From Rhodospirillales bacterium (lineage in GTDB: Bacteria > Pseudomonadota > Alphaproteobacteria > Rhodospirillales > SHVU01), in NCBI GenBank assembly GCA_009691105.1, contig SHVU01000003.1:21307-85306 (forward strand): a stretch of 64,000 nt of DNA. Reading direction: 5' to 3'. Numbering within the stretch: the stretch's first letter is position 1; every line of letters starts with the position of its first letter. The translations under genes were made by a program, and so were the position numbers. This document shows positions 49,699 to 59,416 of this stretch, in pieces. The notes below the pieces were generated by a model. That model saw only the letters and a program-made list of their open reading frames with translations. It had not been told where the DNA came from and searched no databases.

Positions 49699-50352
49699 CT
49701 AAAGCGTCGCGGTATTGAAAAGGGGGACGGCGGAACCGTCCTCCTCCTCGATCATCACCTTTTCCTCGACGATCCTCACCCGCCCTTCGGCGATCAGCCG
49801 AACGGCGAGCGGATAGATTCGGTGTTCTTGCACCAGGACGCGAGCGGCAAGCGTCTCGGGTGTATCCGTGGGCGCCACCGGCACGGCGGCCTGGGCGAGG
49901 ATCGGACCGTCGTCGACGCCTTCGCGGACGTAGTGGACCGTGCAGCCCGAAATCCGGACGCCGGCGGCGAGGGCTTGCTCGTGGACATGCAGGCCGCGAA
50001 ACGCCGGCAGTAGCGACGGGTGAATGTTGATGAGCCGGTCGCGCCAATGACGGACGAAGGAGTCCGACAGCAGGCGCATGAAACCGGCCAGGCACACCAA
50101 TTCCACTCCGGCGTCGTCGAGAGCCCGATTGACCTCGGCCTCGAAGGCTTCTCGCATCTGGAATTTTTTATGGTCGACGACGACCGTGGCAATCCCGGCC
50201 TTGGCGGCGCGGGCGAGTCCGGCCGCGCTTGGAACGTTCGAAATAACGACCGCGAGCCGCGCCGGATAACCCGGCGTGGCCGCTGCGTCGATCAAAGCTT
50301 GCAGATTGCTACCGCGGCCTGAGATAAGGACGCCGACGGTCAGCGCGCCCAT
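49699..50352 (-). CDS. purN: Phosphoribosylglycinamide formyltransferase
   Basis: [54 protein letters not shown]. Confidence 0.96.
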   Translation of the reverse strand: MGALTVGVLISGRGSNLQALIDAAATPGYPARLAVVISNVPSAAGLARAAKAGIATVVVDHKKFQMREAFEAEVNRALDDAGVELVCLAGFMRLLSDSFVRHWRDRLINIHPSLLPAFRGLHVHEQALAAGVRISGCTVHYVREGVDDGPILAQAAVPVAPTDTPETLAARVLVQEHRIYPLAVRLIAEGRVRIVEEKVMIEEEDGSAVPLFNTATL

Positions 50353-51428
50353 CGTTTGTCCCAGCCGTCGATGGTCACGGCGGGCGCGTCAGCGCCGATC
50401 CGGACGATGCGGCCGATGCGAGTGACGGCCGTACCCGCCGAGGCCAGAGCGGCGGCTTGCACGTCGGCTTTGTCGGCGCTCACGACCGCGACCATGCCGA
50501 TGCCGCAGTTGAACGTCCGGGCCATTTCGTCGGGCGGGACTTGTCCTTCCCGCTGCAGCCACGAAAAGACCGGCGGGATCGGCCAAGTACCATCGAGGGC
50601 GACGCCGAGTCCGTCCGGCAGGACCCGTGGAATGTTGCCGATGAAGCCACCCCCGGTGATATGGGCCAGCGCCTTCAAGCCACCGGCGTTGCGCGCCTTG
50701 AGGCATTCCTTCACGTAGATCTGTGTCGGCTCGAGCAAGGCGTGGCCGAGGCTGCGTCCCGGCTCAAACGGCGCTGGGGCCGCATAGTTGAAACCGCCGG
50801 CCTCGACGATCCGCCGCACCAACGAGAATCCGTTCGAATGGGCGCCGCTCGACGCCAGTCCGAGGACGACGTCGCCCTCGGCGACACCGGCGCCGGTGAG
50901 AACGTGGCCGCGCTCGCAGGCGCCGACCGCGAATCCGGCGAGGTCGTAATCGTCGCCCGCGTACATGCCCGGCATCTCGGCGGTTTCGCCGCCGACCAGG
51001 GCGCAACCGGCGGTGCGGCAGCCTTCGGCGATGCCGGCGATGATGGCGCGCCCGGCGACGACGTCGAGCTTCCCGGTCGCGAAGTAGTCGAGGAAGAAGA
51101 GAGGTTCGGCGCCACCGACAACCAGGTCGTTGACGCACATCGCGACCAGATCGATGCCGATGGTCGCATGATGGTTGGCGGCGATGGCGATCTTGAGCTT
51201 GGTGCCGACGCCGTCGGTGGTTGCGGCCAGCACCGGGTCCTTGAAGCCCGCCGCTTTCAGGTCGAAAAGCGCCGAAAAGCCGCCAAGCGACGAGGCTACG
51301 CCGGCCCGCCGGGTGGCCTCGGTCAAGGGCTTGATGGCGTCGACGAGAGCGTCACCGGCGTCGACGTCGACGCCTGAATCCTTGTAGGTCAGGCCGGGAA
51401 TGCCCAGGTCCTCCCCATGGTTCCGCAA
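50340..51428 (-). CDS. purM: Phosphoribosylformylglycinamidine cyclo-ligase (start codon uncertain)
   Basis: [52 protein letters not shown]. Confidence 0.94.
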   Translation of the reverse strand: MRNHGEDLGIPGLTYKDSGVDVDAGDALVDAIKPLTEATRRAGVASSLGGFSALFDLKAAGFKDPVLAATTDGVGTKLKIAIAANHHATIGIDLVAMCVNDLVVGGAEPLFFLDYFATGKLDVVAGRAIIAGIAEGCRTAGCALVGGETAEMPGMYAGDDYDLAGFAVGACERGHVLTGAGVAEGDVVLGLASSGAHSNGFSLVRRIVEAGGFNYAAPAPFEPGRSLGHALLEPTQIYVKECLKARNAGGLKALAHITGGGFIGNIPRVLPDGLGVALDGTWPIPPVFSWLQREGQVPPDEMARTFNCGIGMVAVVSADKADVQAAALASAGTAVTRIGRIVRIGADAPAVTIDGWDKRWAR

Positions 51429-51452
51429 ATCTATTGAGCGGCCTAGCGCGCC

Positions 51453-51469
51453 GAAGATACTGTATCTTC
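51453..51469. promoter_or_regulatory. Perfect palindrome GAAGATAC-T-GTATCTTC, possible operator
   Basis: 8-bp inverted repeat with 1-nt centre, between divergent purM and DUF2066 gene. Confidence 0.4.
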
Positions 51470-51495
51470 CGGTGATTGCAACGAGGGCTAAGACT

Positions 51496-52611
51496 ATGAC
51501 GCGGGTGGCGAGCATTCTCGCCGGACTGGGACTGTGGATCGCGGCGGCGACGCTGCCGGCCGCGGCTCAGGTCGTCGACGTCTTCGAGGTCAAGGGCGTG
51601 CCCGTCGATATCACCGCCGATACGGCGGCGAACGCCCGCGACCGGGCCCATGCCGAAGGCGAGACTCTGGCCTTCCGTCGCGTTCTCGAGCGCTTGACCA
51701 TTCGCGCCGACCACGGCCGTCTGCCCAAGCCGCGGCGCGAGGACATCACCGGCTATGTGCGCGACGTCGTCGTCGCCGAGGAAAAGGTCTCGGCCGTCCG
51801 CTACATCGCCAAGCTCAATTTCCGATTAAAGTCGCAGGAAATCCGAAAGCTTCTTATTGCTCAGCGCATTCCCTTCGCCGAGACGGCGAGCAAGCCGGCG
51901 CTGGTCCTGCCGGTCTATCAGACGGCAGGCGCGACGTTTTTATGGGACGAGCCGAACCCGTGGCGTGAGGCGTGGTCGCAATCCACCGATCCCAACGCCT
52001 TGATGCCGATCATGCTGGCGCTCGGCGATTTGAGCGATATCGGAACGATCGGCGCCGAACAGGCGTTGGCTGGCGATGCCCAAAGTTTGAACGCGGCGGC
52101 GACGCGCTACAACGCCGGAACGACGCTGGTCGCCAAGGCGAGCTTCGGCCTGGGCCTGCAATCGCGTCAGCCGGAACTCGACGTGCGGGTCACGTCCTAT
52201 GGCGCGACGGCGCGGATCCCGCCCATCGCCCGGACCTATGCCATGGCCCCCGGTGAGACGATCGATACGTTGCTGCGGCGCGTCGCGGTCGAGATTTCGC
52301 GCGAGATCGACGATCGTTGGAAGCGCGACAATCTCCTGCAGCTCGAGAACGTCGCCGTCCTGGCGGTTGTGGCGCCGATCGGCTCGCTCGGCGATTGGCT
52401 GGAAATCCGCAAGCGTCTCGGCCAAGTCGCGGTCGTGCGGCGCGCCGATATCGTTCTGATGTCGCGCGACGAGGTCCGCCTCAACCTGCAATACCTCGGC
52501 GATCCGGAACAGTTGGCGACCTCGCTCGAGCAAGCCGATCTAGCCTTGAAGGCCGACGGCGACGAATGGATGTTGACCGTCGCCGGACCTGGACGCGCGG
52601 GCAAAACGTGA
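51496..52611 (+). CDS. DUF2066 domain-containing secreted protein
   Basis: Signal peptide [66 protein letters not shown]. Confidence 0.8.
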   Translation: MTRVASILAGLGLWIAAATLPAAAQVVDVFEVKGVPVDITADTAANARDRAHAEGETLAFRRVLERLTIRADHGRLPKPRREDITGYVRDVVVAEEKVSAVRYIAKLNFRLKSQEIRKLLIAQRIPFAETASKPALVLPVYQTAGATFLWDEPNPWREAWSQSTDPNALMPIMLALGDLSDIGTIGAEQALAGDAQSLNAAATRYNAGTTLVAKASFGLGLQSRQPELDVRVTSYGATARIPPIARTYAMAPGETIDTLLRRVAVEISREIDDRWKRDNLLQLENVAVLAVVAPIGSLGDWLEIRKRLGQVAVVRRADIVLMSRDEVRLNLQYLGDPEQLATSLEQADLALKADGDEWMLTVAGPGRAGKT

Positions 52612-53153
52612 ACTTCGCCAATGCGCTCACGGCGGCGCGACTTGTCGCGGCGCCGGTTATCGTTTGGCTGGTCGTCAGCGAAGACCTCGCGGCGGCGTTT
52701 TGGTTGTTCGTTGCCGCCGGCGTGACCGACATCGCCGATGGCTACGTCGCCAAGCACTTGGGTATGTCGACGAATTTCGGGCGCTACTTCGATCCGGCTG
52801 CCGACAAGATCCTGTTGGTCTCGATGTACGTCAGTCTCGGCGTGGCGGGGTTGATCTCGGTCTGGCTTGTCGCCCTCGTTGTGGCGCGAGACGTTCTTCT
52901 CGTCGTCGGCGCGTTGATCATGATGGCGATCGATCGGGCCTCGGCGCCGGACCCGCTTCTGATCAGCAAGATCAACACGCTCGCCCAGATCATCTTGGCG
53001 GCCACTGCTCTCTTCGCGGCGGCGCATGGCCTTGGCTGGACAAGCTTTACCGACATTTTTGCCCTGGCGGTCGGCGCGACGACCGTAGCATCCGGCGTAG
53101 CCTATATCGCGGTCGTCAGTCGTCGCGTCTTGGCGATGGAGAGCGGCCGATGA
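52608..53153 (+). CDS. CDP-alcohol phosphatidyltransferase family protein
   Basis: FANALTAARLVAAPVIVWLV; DIADGYVAKHLGMSTNFGRYFDPAADKIL (DGxxAR-type variant); GTG start. Confidence 0.88.
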   Translation: MNFANALTAARLVAAPVIVWLVVSEDLAAAFWLFVAAGVTDIADGYVAKHLGMSTNFGRYFDPAADKILLVSMYVSLGVAGLISVWLVALVVARDVLLVVGALIMMAIDRASAPDPLLISKINTLAQIILAATALFAAAHGLGWTSFTDIFALAVGATTVASGVAYIAVVSRRVLAMESGR

Positions 53154-54220
53154 CACCGGCGATGCGGGCGATCGTATGGATCGCGGCGGCGGCCTTTTTC
53201 ATTTTCCTGTTGTCGATGCTGAGCGGCGTTCTTATCCCGTTCGTCGCGGCAATGACCCTGGCGTACTTCCTGGATCCGATCGCCGAGCGCCTCGAAGCCC
53301 GGGGCTGTTCGCGATTGGTGGCGACGGTCCTGATCACGGCGGTGTTCTTTGCGGTGGCGGCCGGTGTCGTGATCCTGATCGTGCCGATCCTCCAGGCGCA
53401 GATTATGGGTTTCGCGTCGCGCCTTCCGGGCTACGTGACGACGATCCGCGAATGGATCGCGCCGTGGGTCGAGCGAGCCCGGGCCGGTCTCGCCGGCGAG
53501 GACCTGAGCCAGATCCGTGCCGCCGCCGGTTCCTACGCCGGACAAGCCGTGCAATGGGTCGCCGCGATGTTGGGCGGCCTGGTCAGTGGCGGGCGCGCGA
53601 TCCTCTCGCTGATTTCACTGGTCGTCGTGACGCCGGTGGTGACGTTCTATCTGCTGCTCGATTGGCCGCGGCTGGTGGCACGGATCGACTCGCTGTTGCC
53701 TCAAGGCGCGGCACCGACCATCCGCGCGCAAATTCTGGCGATTGATCGGGTGATCTCCGGCTTCGTGCTCGGGCAAGCGACGGTGTGTCTGATCCTGGCG
53801 GCGTATTACGCGACGGCACTGACCCTCATCGGGATCGACTTCGGACTTCTGATTGGTCTTGGCACCGGCCTTTTGTCGTTCATTCCGTATTTCGGCATGC
53901 TGACGGGTCTTGCGGTCAGCATCGTGATGGCCTTGATCCAGTTCAAGGCGATGCTGCCGGTGGTTCTGGTGATCGCCGTCTTCGTCGTTGCGCAAGCCGT
54001 CGATGGGGTGTTCCTGACGCCGCGCCTGGTCGGCCAATCGATCGGACTGCATCCGGTCTGGATCATCTTCGCCTTGATGGCCGGCGGCGCGCTGTTCGGA
54101 TTCACCGGTGTCCTGCTTGCGGTGCCGGTGGCGGCGGCGATTGGGGTGCTGGTCCGCTTTGCCGCCGAGCGCTACCGGGCGAGCCCGTTGTTCACGGGCG
54201 ACCGAGGCCGGACGGGGTGA
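53150..54220 (+). CDS. AI-2E / PerM family transporter
   Basis: Multi-TM; LLIGLGTGLLSFIPYFGMLTGLAVSIVMALIQF; FALMAGGALFGFTGVLLAVPVAAAIGVLVRF. Confidence 0.9.
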   Translation: MTPAMRAIVWIAAAAFFIFLLSMLSGVLIPFVAAMTLAYFLDPIAERLEARGCSRLVATVLITAVFFAVAAGVVILIVPILQAQIMGFASRLPGYVTTIREWIAPWVERARAGLAGEDLSQIRAAAGSYAGQAVQWVAAMLGGLVSGGRAILSLISLVVVTPVVTFYLLLDWPRLVARIDSLLPQGAAPTIRAQILAIDRVISGFVLGQATVCLILAAYYATALTLIGIDFGLLIGLGTGLLSFIPYFGMLTGLAVSIVMALIQFKAMLPVVLVIAVFVVAQAVDGVFLTPRLVGQSIGLHPVWIIFALMAGGALFGFTGVLLAVPVAAAIGVLVRFAAERYRASPLFTGDRGRTG

Positions 54221-54930
54221 GTCGGCCGGCGCAGCTTCCTCTCGGCTTCGAGCACCGCCCGGCCCTGGGCGGCGCCGATTTCCTGGTCACGGCCGGCAAC
54301 AGCGACGCTGTCGCCTGGGTCGACCGGTGGCCCGATTGGCCGGCCCCGGCCCTTGTCGTCCATGGTCCTCAAGGCTGTGGCAAGAGCCACCTCGCGCAAG
54401 TCCTCCTGGCGCGCAGCGGCGGCCGCCTTGTTGGGGTCGACGCTTTGGCGAGCGCGCCGGCGACGGCCTTCGACGATCCGCCTTCGGCCTTCGTGATCGA
54501 TGGATTGGAAGCGGCGCTCGCGCGCGGCCTTGAGCGCGCCGTCCTGCATCTCTACAACGCCGCCGCCGAAGCCGGCCGCCGCATCTTGATCACGGCCCGG
54601 CAATCGCCGGCGCGCCTCGATATTGCCCTGGCCGATCTTGCCTCACGGCTTCGTGCCGCTCCCGCCGTAGCCATCGGTCTCCCCGACGACACTGTGGTCA
54701 CGGCTTTGCTGGTCAAACTCTTCGCCGATCGCCAGCTGCGGGTCGGCGCCGACGTCGTCGGCTATATCGCCACCCGGATCGAGCGCTCCTTCGCAGCCGT
54801 GGAACGGGTTGTCGCGGCCGTTGATACGGCGGCCCTCGCCAACCGCCGGAACGTCACGGTGCCGTTGGTCCGCGACGTCCTGGCTGGCCTTGGCGACGGG
54901 TCGTTTGACGGACCGGCGACGCTTCGATAG
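54217..54930 (+). CDS. HdaA-like DnaA-related ATPase (regulatory inactivation of DnaA)
   Basis: PAQLPLGFEHRPALGGADFLVTAGNSDAVAWVDRWPDWPAPALVVHGPQGCGKSHLAQVL; GTG start overlapping upstream stop. Confidence 0.85.
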   Translation: MSRPAQLPLGFEHRPALGGADFLVTAGNSDAVAWVDRWPDWPAPALVVHGPQGCGKSHLAQVLLARSGGRLVGVDALASAPATAFDDPPSAFVIDGLEAALARGLERAVLHLYNAAAEAGRRILITARQSPARLDIALADLASRLRAAPAVAIGLPDDTVVTALLVKLFADRQLRVGADVVGYIATRIERSFAAVERVVAAVDTAALANRRNVTVPLVRDVLAGLGDGSFDGPATLR

Positions 54931-54974
54931 ACAAACGGCCGACGCTTCAAATCGAGAAGGAAGGGACTGCGCGC

Positions 54975-55796
54975 ATGATGACCGCCCCCTACATCTATCT
55001 CGTCCAGATCGATGTTCCGGCGTCGCTCGACGCCGAAGTGAACCGGGTCTACGACGATGAGCATATTCCCCATCTGATTGACGTCCCGGGCTGCCTAAGC
55101 TGCACCCGCTATCGCCTCGTCGGTGGCGACACTGAGGGCGCGCCGCGCTTCACGGCGATGTGGGGCATGTCGCGGCCCGATATCACCGGCCTCTATGGGC
55201 CGAACGGCCAAGCCTGGAAGGCGGCGACGGTCGGCAGCCAATACGACTCGCTGATCCGGCCCCATGTGACCCAGCGCTCGCACCACATTTTGGAGCGTAT
55301 CGCGCCGCCGCGGACCGCCGCGGACGAGAACTACCGCGCCACGATCGCGGCGCCGTATCTCTTTCTCGTCCAGCTCGACATCCCGAAGCATCTCGATGCG
55401 GATTTGAATCGTATTTACGACACCGAGCACGTTCCGCACCTGATGGAGGTGCCGGGCTGTCTCGGCTGCGCGCGATTCATGGTCGTTGGTGGAGACGAAG
55501 GCGCGCCGCGGTTCACGGCGATGTGGGGCCTATTGCGGCCCGATATCACCGGGATCTACGGGCCGAACGGCAAGGCCTGGGCGAACGCGGCCAAAGGCAG
55601 CGAGTTCAACACCAAGATCCTGCCGCATCTCTTCAATCGCCGGAACCTGATCCTCGAGCGGATCACGCCGCCGCTCGAGCGGGACGCCGAAAAGTATCCG
55701 GCGCCACTGGGGCGCCGGATGAATGCGGCTCGTCAGGCGAAGGGCGATCACCAGCAGGGTTGCGGCACCACCGGCACGATCGGCGGGGAACCGTAG
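54975..55796 (+). CDS. Conserved hypothetical protein made of two tandem homologous ~110-aa domains (ferredoxin-like / dimeric alpha-beta barrel type suspected)
   Basis: APYIYLVQIDVPASLDAEVNRVYDDEHIPHLIDVPGCLSCTRYRLVGGDTEGAPRFTAMWGMSRPDITGLYGPNGQAW vs APYLFLVQLDIPKHLDADLNRIYDTEHVPHLMEVPGCLGCARFMVVGGDEGAPRFTAMWGLLRPDITGIYGPNGKAW. Confidence 0.8.
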   Translation: MMTAPYIYLVQIDVPASLDAEVNRVYDDEHIPHLIDVPGCLSCTRYRLVGGDTEGAPRFTAMWGMSRPDITGLYGPNGQAWKAATVGSQYDSLIRPHVTQRSHHILERIAPPRTAADENYRATIAAPYLFLVQLDIPKHLDADLNRIYDTEHVPHLMEVPGCLGCARFMVVGGDEGAPRFTAMWGLLRPDITGIYGPNGKAWANAAKGSEFNTKILPHLFNRRNLILERITPPLERDAEKYPAPLGRRMNAARQAKGDHQQGCGTTGTIGGEP

Positions 55797-56563
55797 TTCT
55801 TTTCCCAAAGCTGGTTGTGGATGCCTTGGCTTTGAATGTCATAGAGAAAGGCATTCAGCCAATGGCGGACCGAGTCGTTGCCTTTCTTGACGCCGATCGG
55901 ATCGTACAGCGTACGAATGATCGTCGGCAGGACATGCCATTTCGTCTCGGGAAAGCTCTTCATAATGACCGGGTAGAAGTCGAGAACGGCGAAGGCCGCG
56001 TCGGCCCGGCCTTGGGCGATGGCGCGTACGATGTTGGCGGTGTCGTCGACGAGGAGTAGCTGCGCCTTCGGGGCGTTGTCCTGAATGAACTTCACGCCCG
56101 AGCAGCCGCGACAACTGACGATGGTGTACTTTTCGTCGTTGAAGTCCATTTAGGACTTCTTGTCCTTGTGCTTGTCGGTGCTGAGCACGGCGGTGTTTTC
56201 CGTGTGCAGCGGCACCGAGAAGTCGATGACCTTCATGCGATCCGGGGTTCGCACCAAGGCGCCCAGCGAAATGTCGATGCGGTCCGAGACCAGGTAGGTG
56301 ATGCGGTCCGGAACCTGGGTCGAAATGAACTCCGCCTTTACGCCCAGCCGTTCGGCCAACAGCTTGCCGATATCGATGTCGAAACCCGACCAGTTGTTGG
56401 TCGGGTCGATGGCGCTGAGCGGCGGCGTGTTCGGATGGACGGCAATGCGGATCGTTCCGTCTTTGACGATTTCGTCGAGGGTGCGTGCCATCGATGGCGT
56501 CGACATCATGACGACGGCCGCGATTGCGACTCCCGTCATGTTCAGGACACGTCTCATCATCAC
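55748..56563 (-). pseudogene. Orphan periplasmic solute-binding protein (SBP_bac_3, amino-acid type) interrupted by one in-frame TAA
   Basis: ORFs 56150..56563 and 55748..56149 are in the same frame, separated only by TAA: ...STDKHKDKKS*MDFNDEKYTIVSCRGCSGVKFIQDNAPKAQ... Confidence 0.8.
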
Positions 56564-56694
56564 GACATTTCTCCCGCAGTAGTCTTTTGTCGGTCGTCAC
56601 AAGACGACTGTCCGGGAGCAAGCAAATCGACCGCGGAAAGACGGCAAGCGACCGATCCTGGGACTCGGTCGCTGGCCCCGGTTAATGTCAATTT

Positions 56695-57210
56695 TTAGTC
56701 GAGATCCTTGGGTCGAACGAACGCGTCGAGGCGGGTGTTGTCGGGCCCGACGTCGCGCCAATGGTCGACCGAGGCCGTGATGATGGCGAGCCCGCCGGTC
56801 GGGAACTTCGTGAAGATCCGCCGTCGGGCCCTGGACTCGCCTTGCCAGGCGAGAGCCCGCGCCGCTTCTTCGAGGCCGGGATTATGGCCGATGACCATGG
56901 CTCGGCTTGTCGCGTCGTCGAGGCCGCGGAGCGCACCCAGGATTTTGGTGGCGCTGGAGAGGTAGAGGTCGGTACGCATCTGCACTGTTGCGTTGGGATC
57001 GAGAGCCGGGCGAATACCAGCCAGCGTTTCCTCGGTGCGTCTCGCCGTCGAGCACAGCACGATTTGCGGGCTCACTGCCAATCCGGGGAGGTGTCGGACG
57101 AGGCGGCGCACGCCGTCCAGGCCACGCGGATTGAGCGGCCGGTCGATATCCGTCTGATCGGCGTTCGCCCAACTCGACTTGGCGTGGCGGAGCAAATACA
57201 GGACCTTCAT
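56695..57210 (-). CDS. sixA: SixA family phosphohistidine phosphatase
   Basis: VLYLLRHAKSSWANADQTDIDRPLNPRG; VIGHNPGLEEAA. Confidence 0.9.
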   Translation of the reverse strand: MKVLYLLRHAKSSWANADQTDIDRPLNPRGLDGVRRLVRHLPGLAVSPQIVLCSTARRTEETLAGIRPALDPNATVQMRTDLYLSSATKILGALRGLDDATSRAMVIGHNPGLEEAARALAWQGESRARRRIFTKFPTGGLAIITASVDHWRDVGPDNTRLDAFVRPKDLD

Positions 57211-57265
57211 CGAGAATTCATGATATAGTAGTTGGCTCTACACCGATATCGCCACCGGGGCGGAC

Positions 57266-59413
57266 ATGAACGAAATCCAGCGCGGGACGTCGACCGAAGT
57301 CGACGCGCTTCCGTCGGAGCGCCTGATCAACCGCGAGCTGTCGTGGCTGGCGTTCAATACCCGCGTCCTCGAGGAAGCGATGAACGCGCGCCATCCGTTG
57401 TTGGAGCGGCTGCGCTTCCTCTCGATCTCGGCGGCGAACCTTGACGAATTCACCATGGTCCGCGTCGCGGGCATTAAGGGCCAGATCAACGCCGGTGTTA
57501 CGACGCCGAGCGACGACGGTCTGACCCCGACGCAGCAATTGGCGGCTATCAATCGCATGGCCGGCCAGCTGATGAGCGATCAGCATGGGTGCTGGCAGCA
57601 GATTCGCACCGAGCTCCACGCGCAGGGCGTGTCGGTGGTCGGTCCTTCGGATCTTTCGGCCGCCGATCGTGAATGGTTGGAACAGCAGTTCACGGACCAC
57701 ATCTTTCCGGTCCTGACCCCGCTCGCCATCGATCGCGCCCATCCGTTTCCGTTCATTCCGAACTTCGGCTTCTCGCTGGTCATTCGCCTGCGGGGCACGG
57801 GCGATGGTGGGGCGACCAACGGTCTCATCCAGGTGCCGCCGCTCCTCAGCCGCTTCGTCCGGTTGCCCGAAGCCGCGATCCACTTCATTCCGGTCGAAGA
57901 CGTGATCGGCATGTTTCTCGAGCGCCTGTTCCCGGGCCTTGAGCCCCAACTCGGCGGGCAGTTCAGGGTGCTGCGGGATTCCGAAGTCGAAATCGAGGAA
58001 GAAGCCGAAGACTTGGTCCGCACGTTCGAATCGGCCTTGAAGCGCCGGCGCCTCGGCTCGGTCATCCGGGCCGCCCTGAACGCCGAGATGGACGAGGATT
58101 TGCGCCGGTTGGTGGTCGGTGGCCTGCACGTGCAGCCCGACGACCTCTATCTGCATGATGGCTTGATCGGGCTCGCCGACATCCGCCAGCTGATCATCGA
58201 GGAGCGGCCCGACCTGTTGTTTACGCCGTTCAACGCGCGGTTCCCGGAGCGCGTTCGTGATTTCGGCGGCGACGTCTTTGCGGCGATCCGCGCCAAGGAC
58301 ATCATCGTCCACCATCCCTATGAAAGCTTCGACGTCGTCGCTCAGTTCGTCCGCCAAGCCGCGGCCGATCCGGCGGTGGTGGCGATCAAGCAGATGCTGT
58401 ATCGCACCAGCGAGGACTCGCCGATCGTGCGGGCCCTCATCGAGGCCGCCGAAGCCGGCAAGTCGGTGACGGCGCTAGTCGAACTCAAAGCCCGCTTCGA
58501 CGAAGCCGCGAACATTCGCTGGGCGCGGAACCTGGAACGTGCCGGGGCTCAGGTCGTCTTCGGGTTCGTCGACAAGAAAATTCACGCCAAGATCAATCTC
58601 GTGGTCCGGCGCGAGGCGGGACAGCTTCGGTCCTACGTCCATTTTGGAACCGGCAACTATCATCCGGTGACCGCCAAGGTTTACACCGATCTCTCGTTCT
58701 TCACCTGCGATCCGGCGATGTGTCGCGATGCCGCCCGCATCTTCAACTACGTGACCGGCTACGCGAAGCCGGCGACGCTGGAGAAGCTGGTGTTGTCGCC
58801 GCTGACGCTGCGCCCGACATTGGTGCGCCTCATCGAGGCGGAGATCGAACACGCCCGGGCCGGACGGCCGGCCAACATCTGGGCCAAGATGAACTCGCTG
58901 GTCGATCCAAAGATCATCGACGCGCTCTATCGCGCCTCGCGAGCCGGGGTCGAGATCGATCTGGTGATTCGCGGTATCTGCTGTTTGAAGCCGGGCGTTC
59001 CCGGATTGTCCGACAATATCCGGGTCAAGAGCATTGTCGGCCGGTTCCTCGAACACGGCCGCGTTGTCGCCTTCGGGGATGGCCATCATTTGCCGTCCCG
59101 TCACGCCAAAGTCTTTATCGGGTCGGCGGATTGGATGCCGCGCAACCTCGACCGCCGGATCGAGGTCATGGTGCCGATCGAGAACCCGACCGTGCACCAG
59201 CAAGTCCTCGATCAAATCATGGTTGCCAACTTCAACGATGCCGTACAAAGCTGGGTCATGGAACCGAGCGGAACATTCAAACGGGTCGCCGCTGGCCCGG
59301 ACGACTTTTCGGCGCATGTGCACTTCATGACCAACCCCAGCCTGTCGGGCCGGGGCAGTGCCCTTCGCCAGGAACGGCGTCAAGCGCCGCGGCTCGTCCT
59401 CAAGAATCGCTAA
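57266..59413 (+). CDS. ppk: Polyphosphate kinase
   Basis: [75 protein letters not shown]. Confidence 0.97.
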   Translation: MNEIQRGTSTEVDALPSERLINRELSWLAFNTRVLEEAMNARHPLLERLRFLSISAANLDEFTMVRVAGIKGQINAGVTTPSDDGLTPTQQLAAINRMAGQLMSDQHGCWQQIRTELHAQGVSVVGPSDLSAADREWLEQQFTDHIFPVLTPLAIDRAHPFPFIPNFGFSLVIRLRGTGDGGATNGLIQVPPLLSRFVRLPEAAIHFIPVEDVIGMFLERLFPGLEPQLGGQFRVLRDSEVEIEEEAEDLVRTFESALKRRRLGSVIRAALNAEMDEDLRRLVVGGLHVQPDDLYLHDGLIGLADIRQLIIEERPDLLFTPFNARFPERVRDFGGDVFAAIRAKDIIVHHPYESFDVVAQFVRQAAADPAVVAIKQMLYRTSEDSPIVRALIEAAEAGKSVTALVELKARFDEAANIRWARNLERAGAQVVFGFVDKKIHAKINLVVRREAGQLRSYVHFGTGNYHPVTAKVYTDLSFFTCDPAMCRDAARIFNYVTGYAKPATLEKLVLSPLTLRPTLVRLIEAEIEHARAGRPANIWAKMNSLVDPKIIDALYRASRAGVEIDLVIRGICCLKPGVPGLSDNIRVKSIVGRFLEHGRVVAFGDGHHLPSRHAKVFIGSADWMPRNLDRRIEVMVPIENPTVHQQVLDQIMVANFNDAVQSWVMEPSGTFKRVAAGPDDFSAHVHFMTNPSLSGRGSALRQERRQAPRLVLKNR

Positions 59414-59416
59414 CCG

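Noticed and set aside
51400-51410. Out-of-frame ATG with Shine-Dalgarno-like GGGGAGG near the purM start, suggesting a frameshift
   Set aside because: The ATG frame stops after a few codons and the purM frame has a usable upstream TTG (51428); a start-site ambiguity is a simpler explanation than an indel.
55839-56621. 260-aa minus-strand ORF bridging the interrupted solute-binding gene
   Set aside because: Different frame from both halves of the gene and no homology-like motifs; does not rescue the stop.
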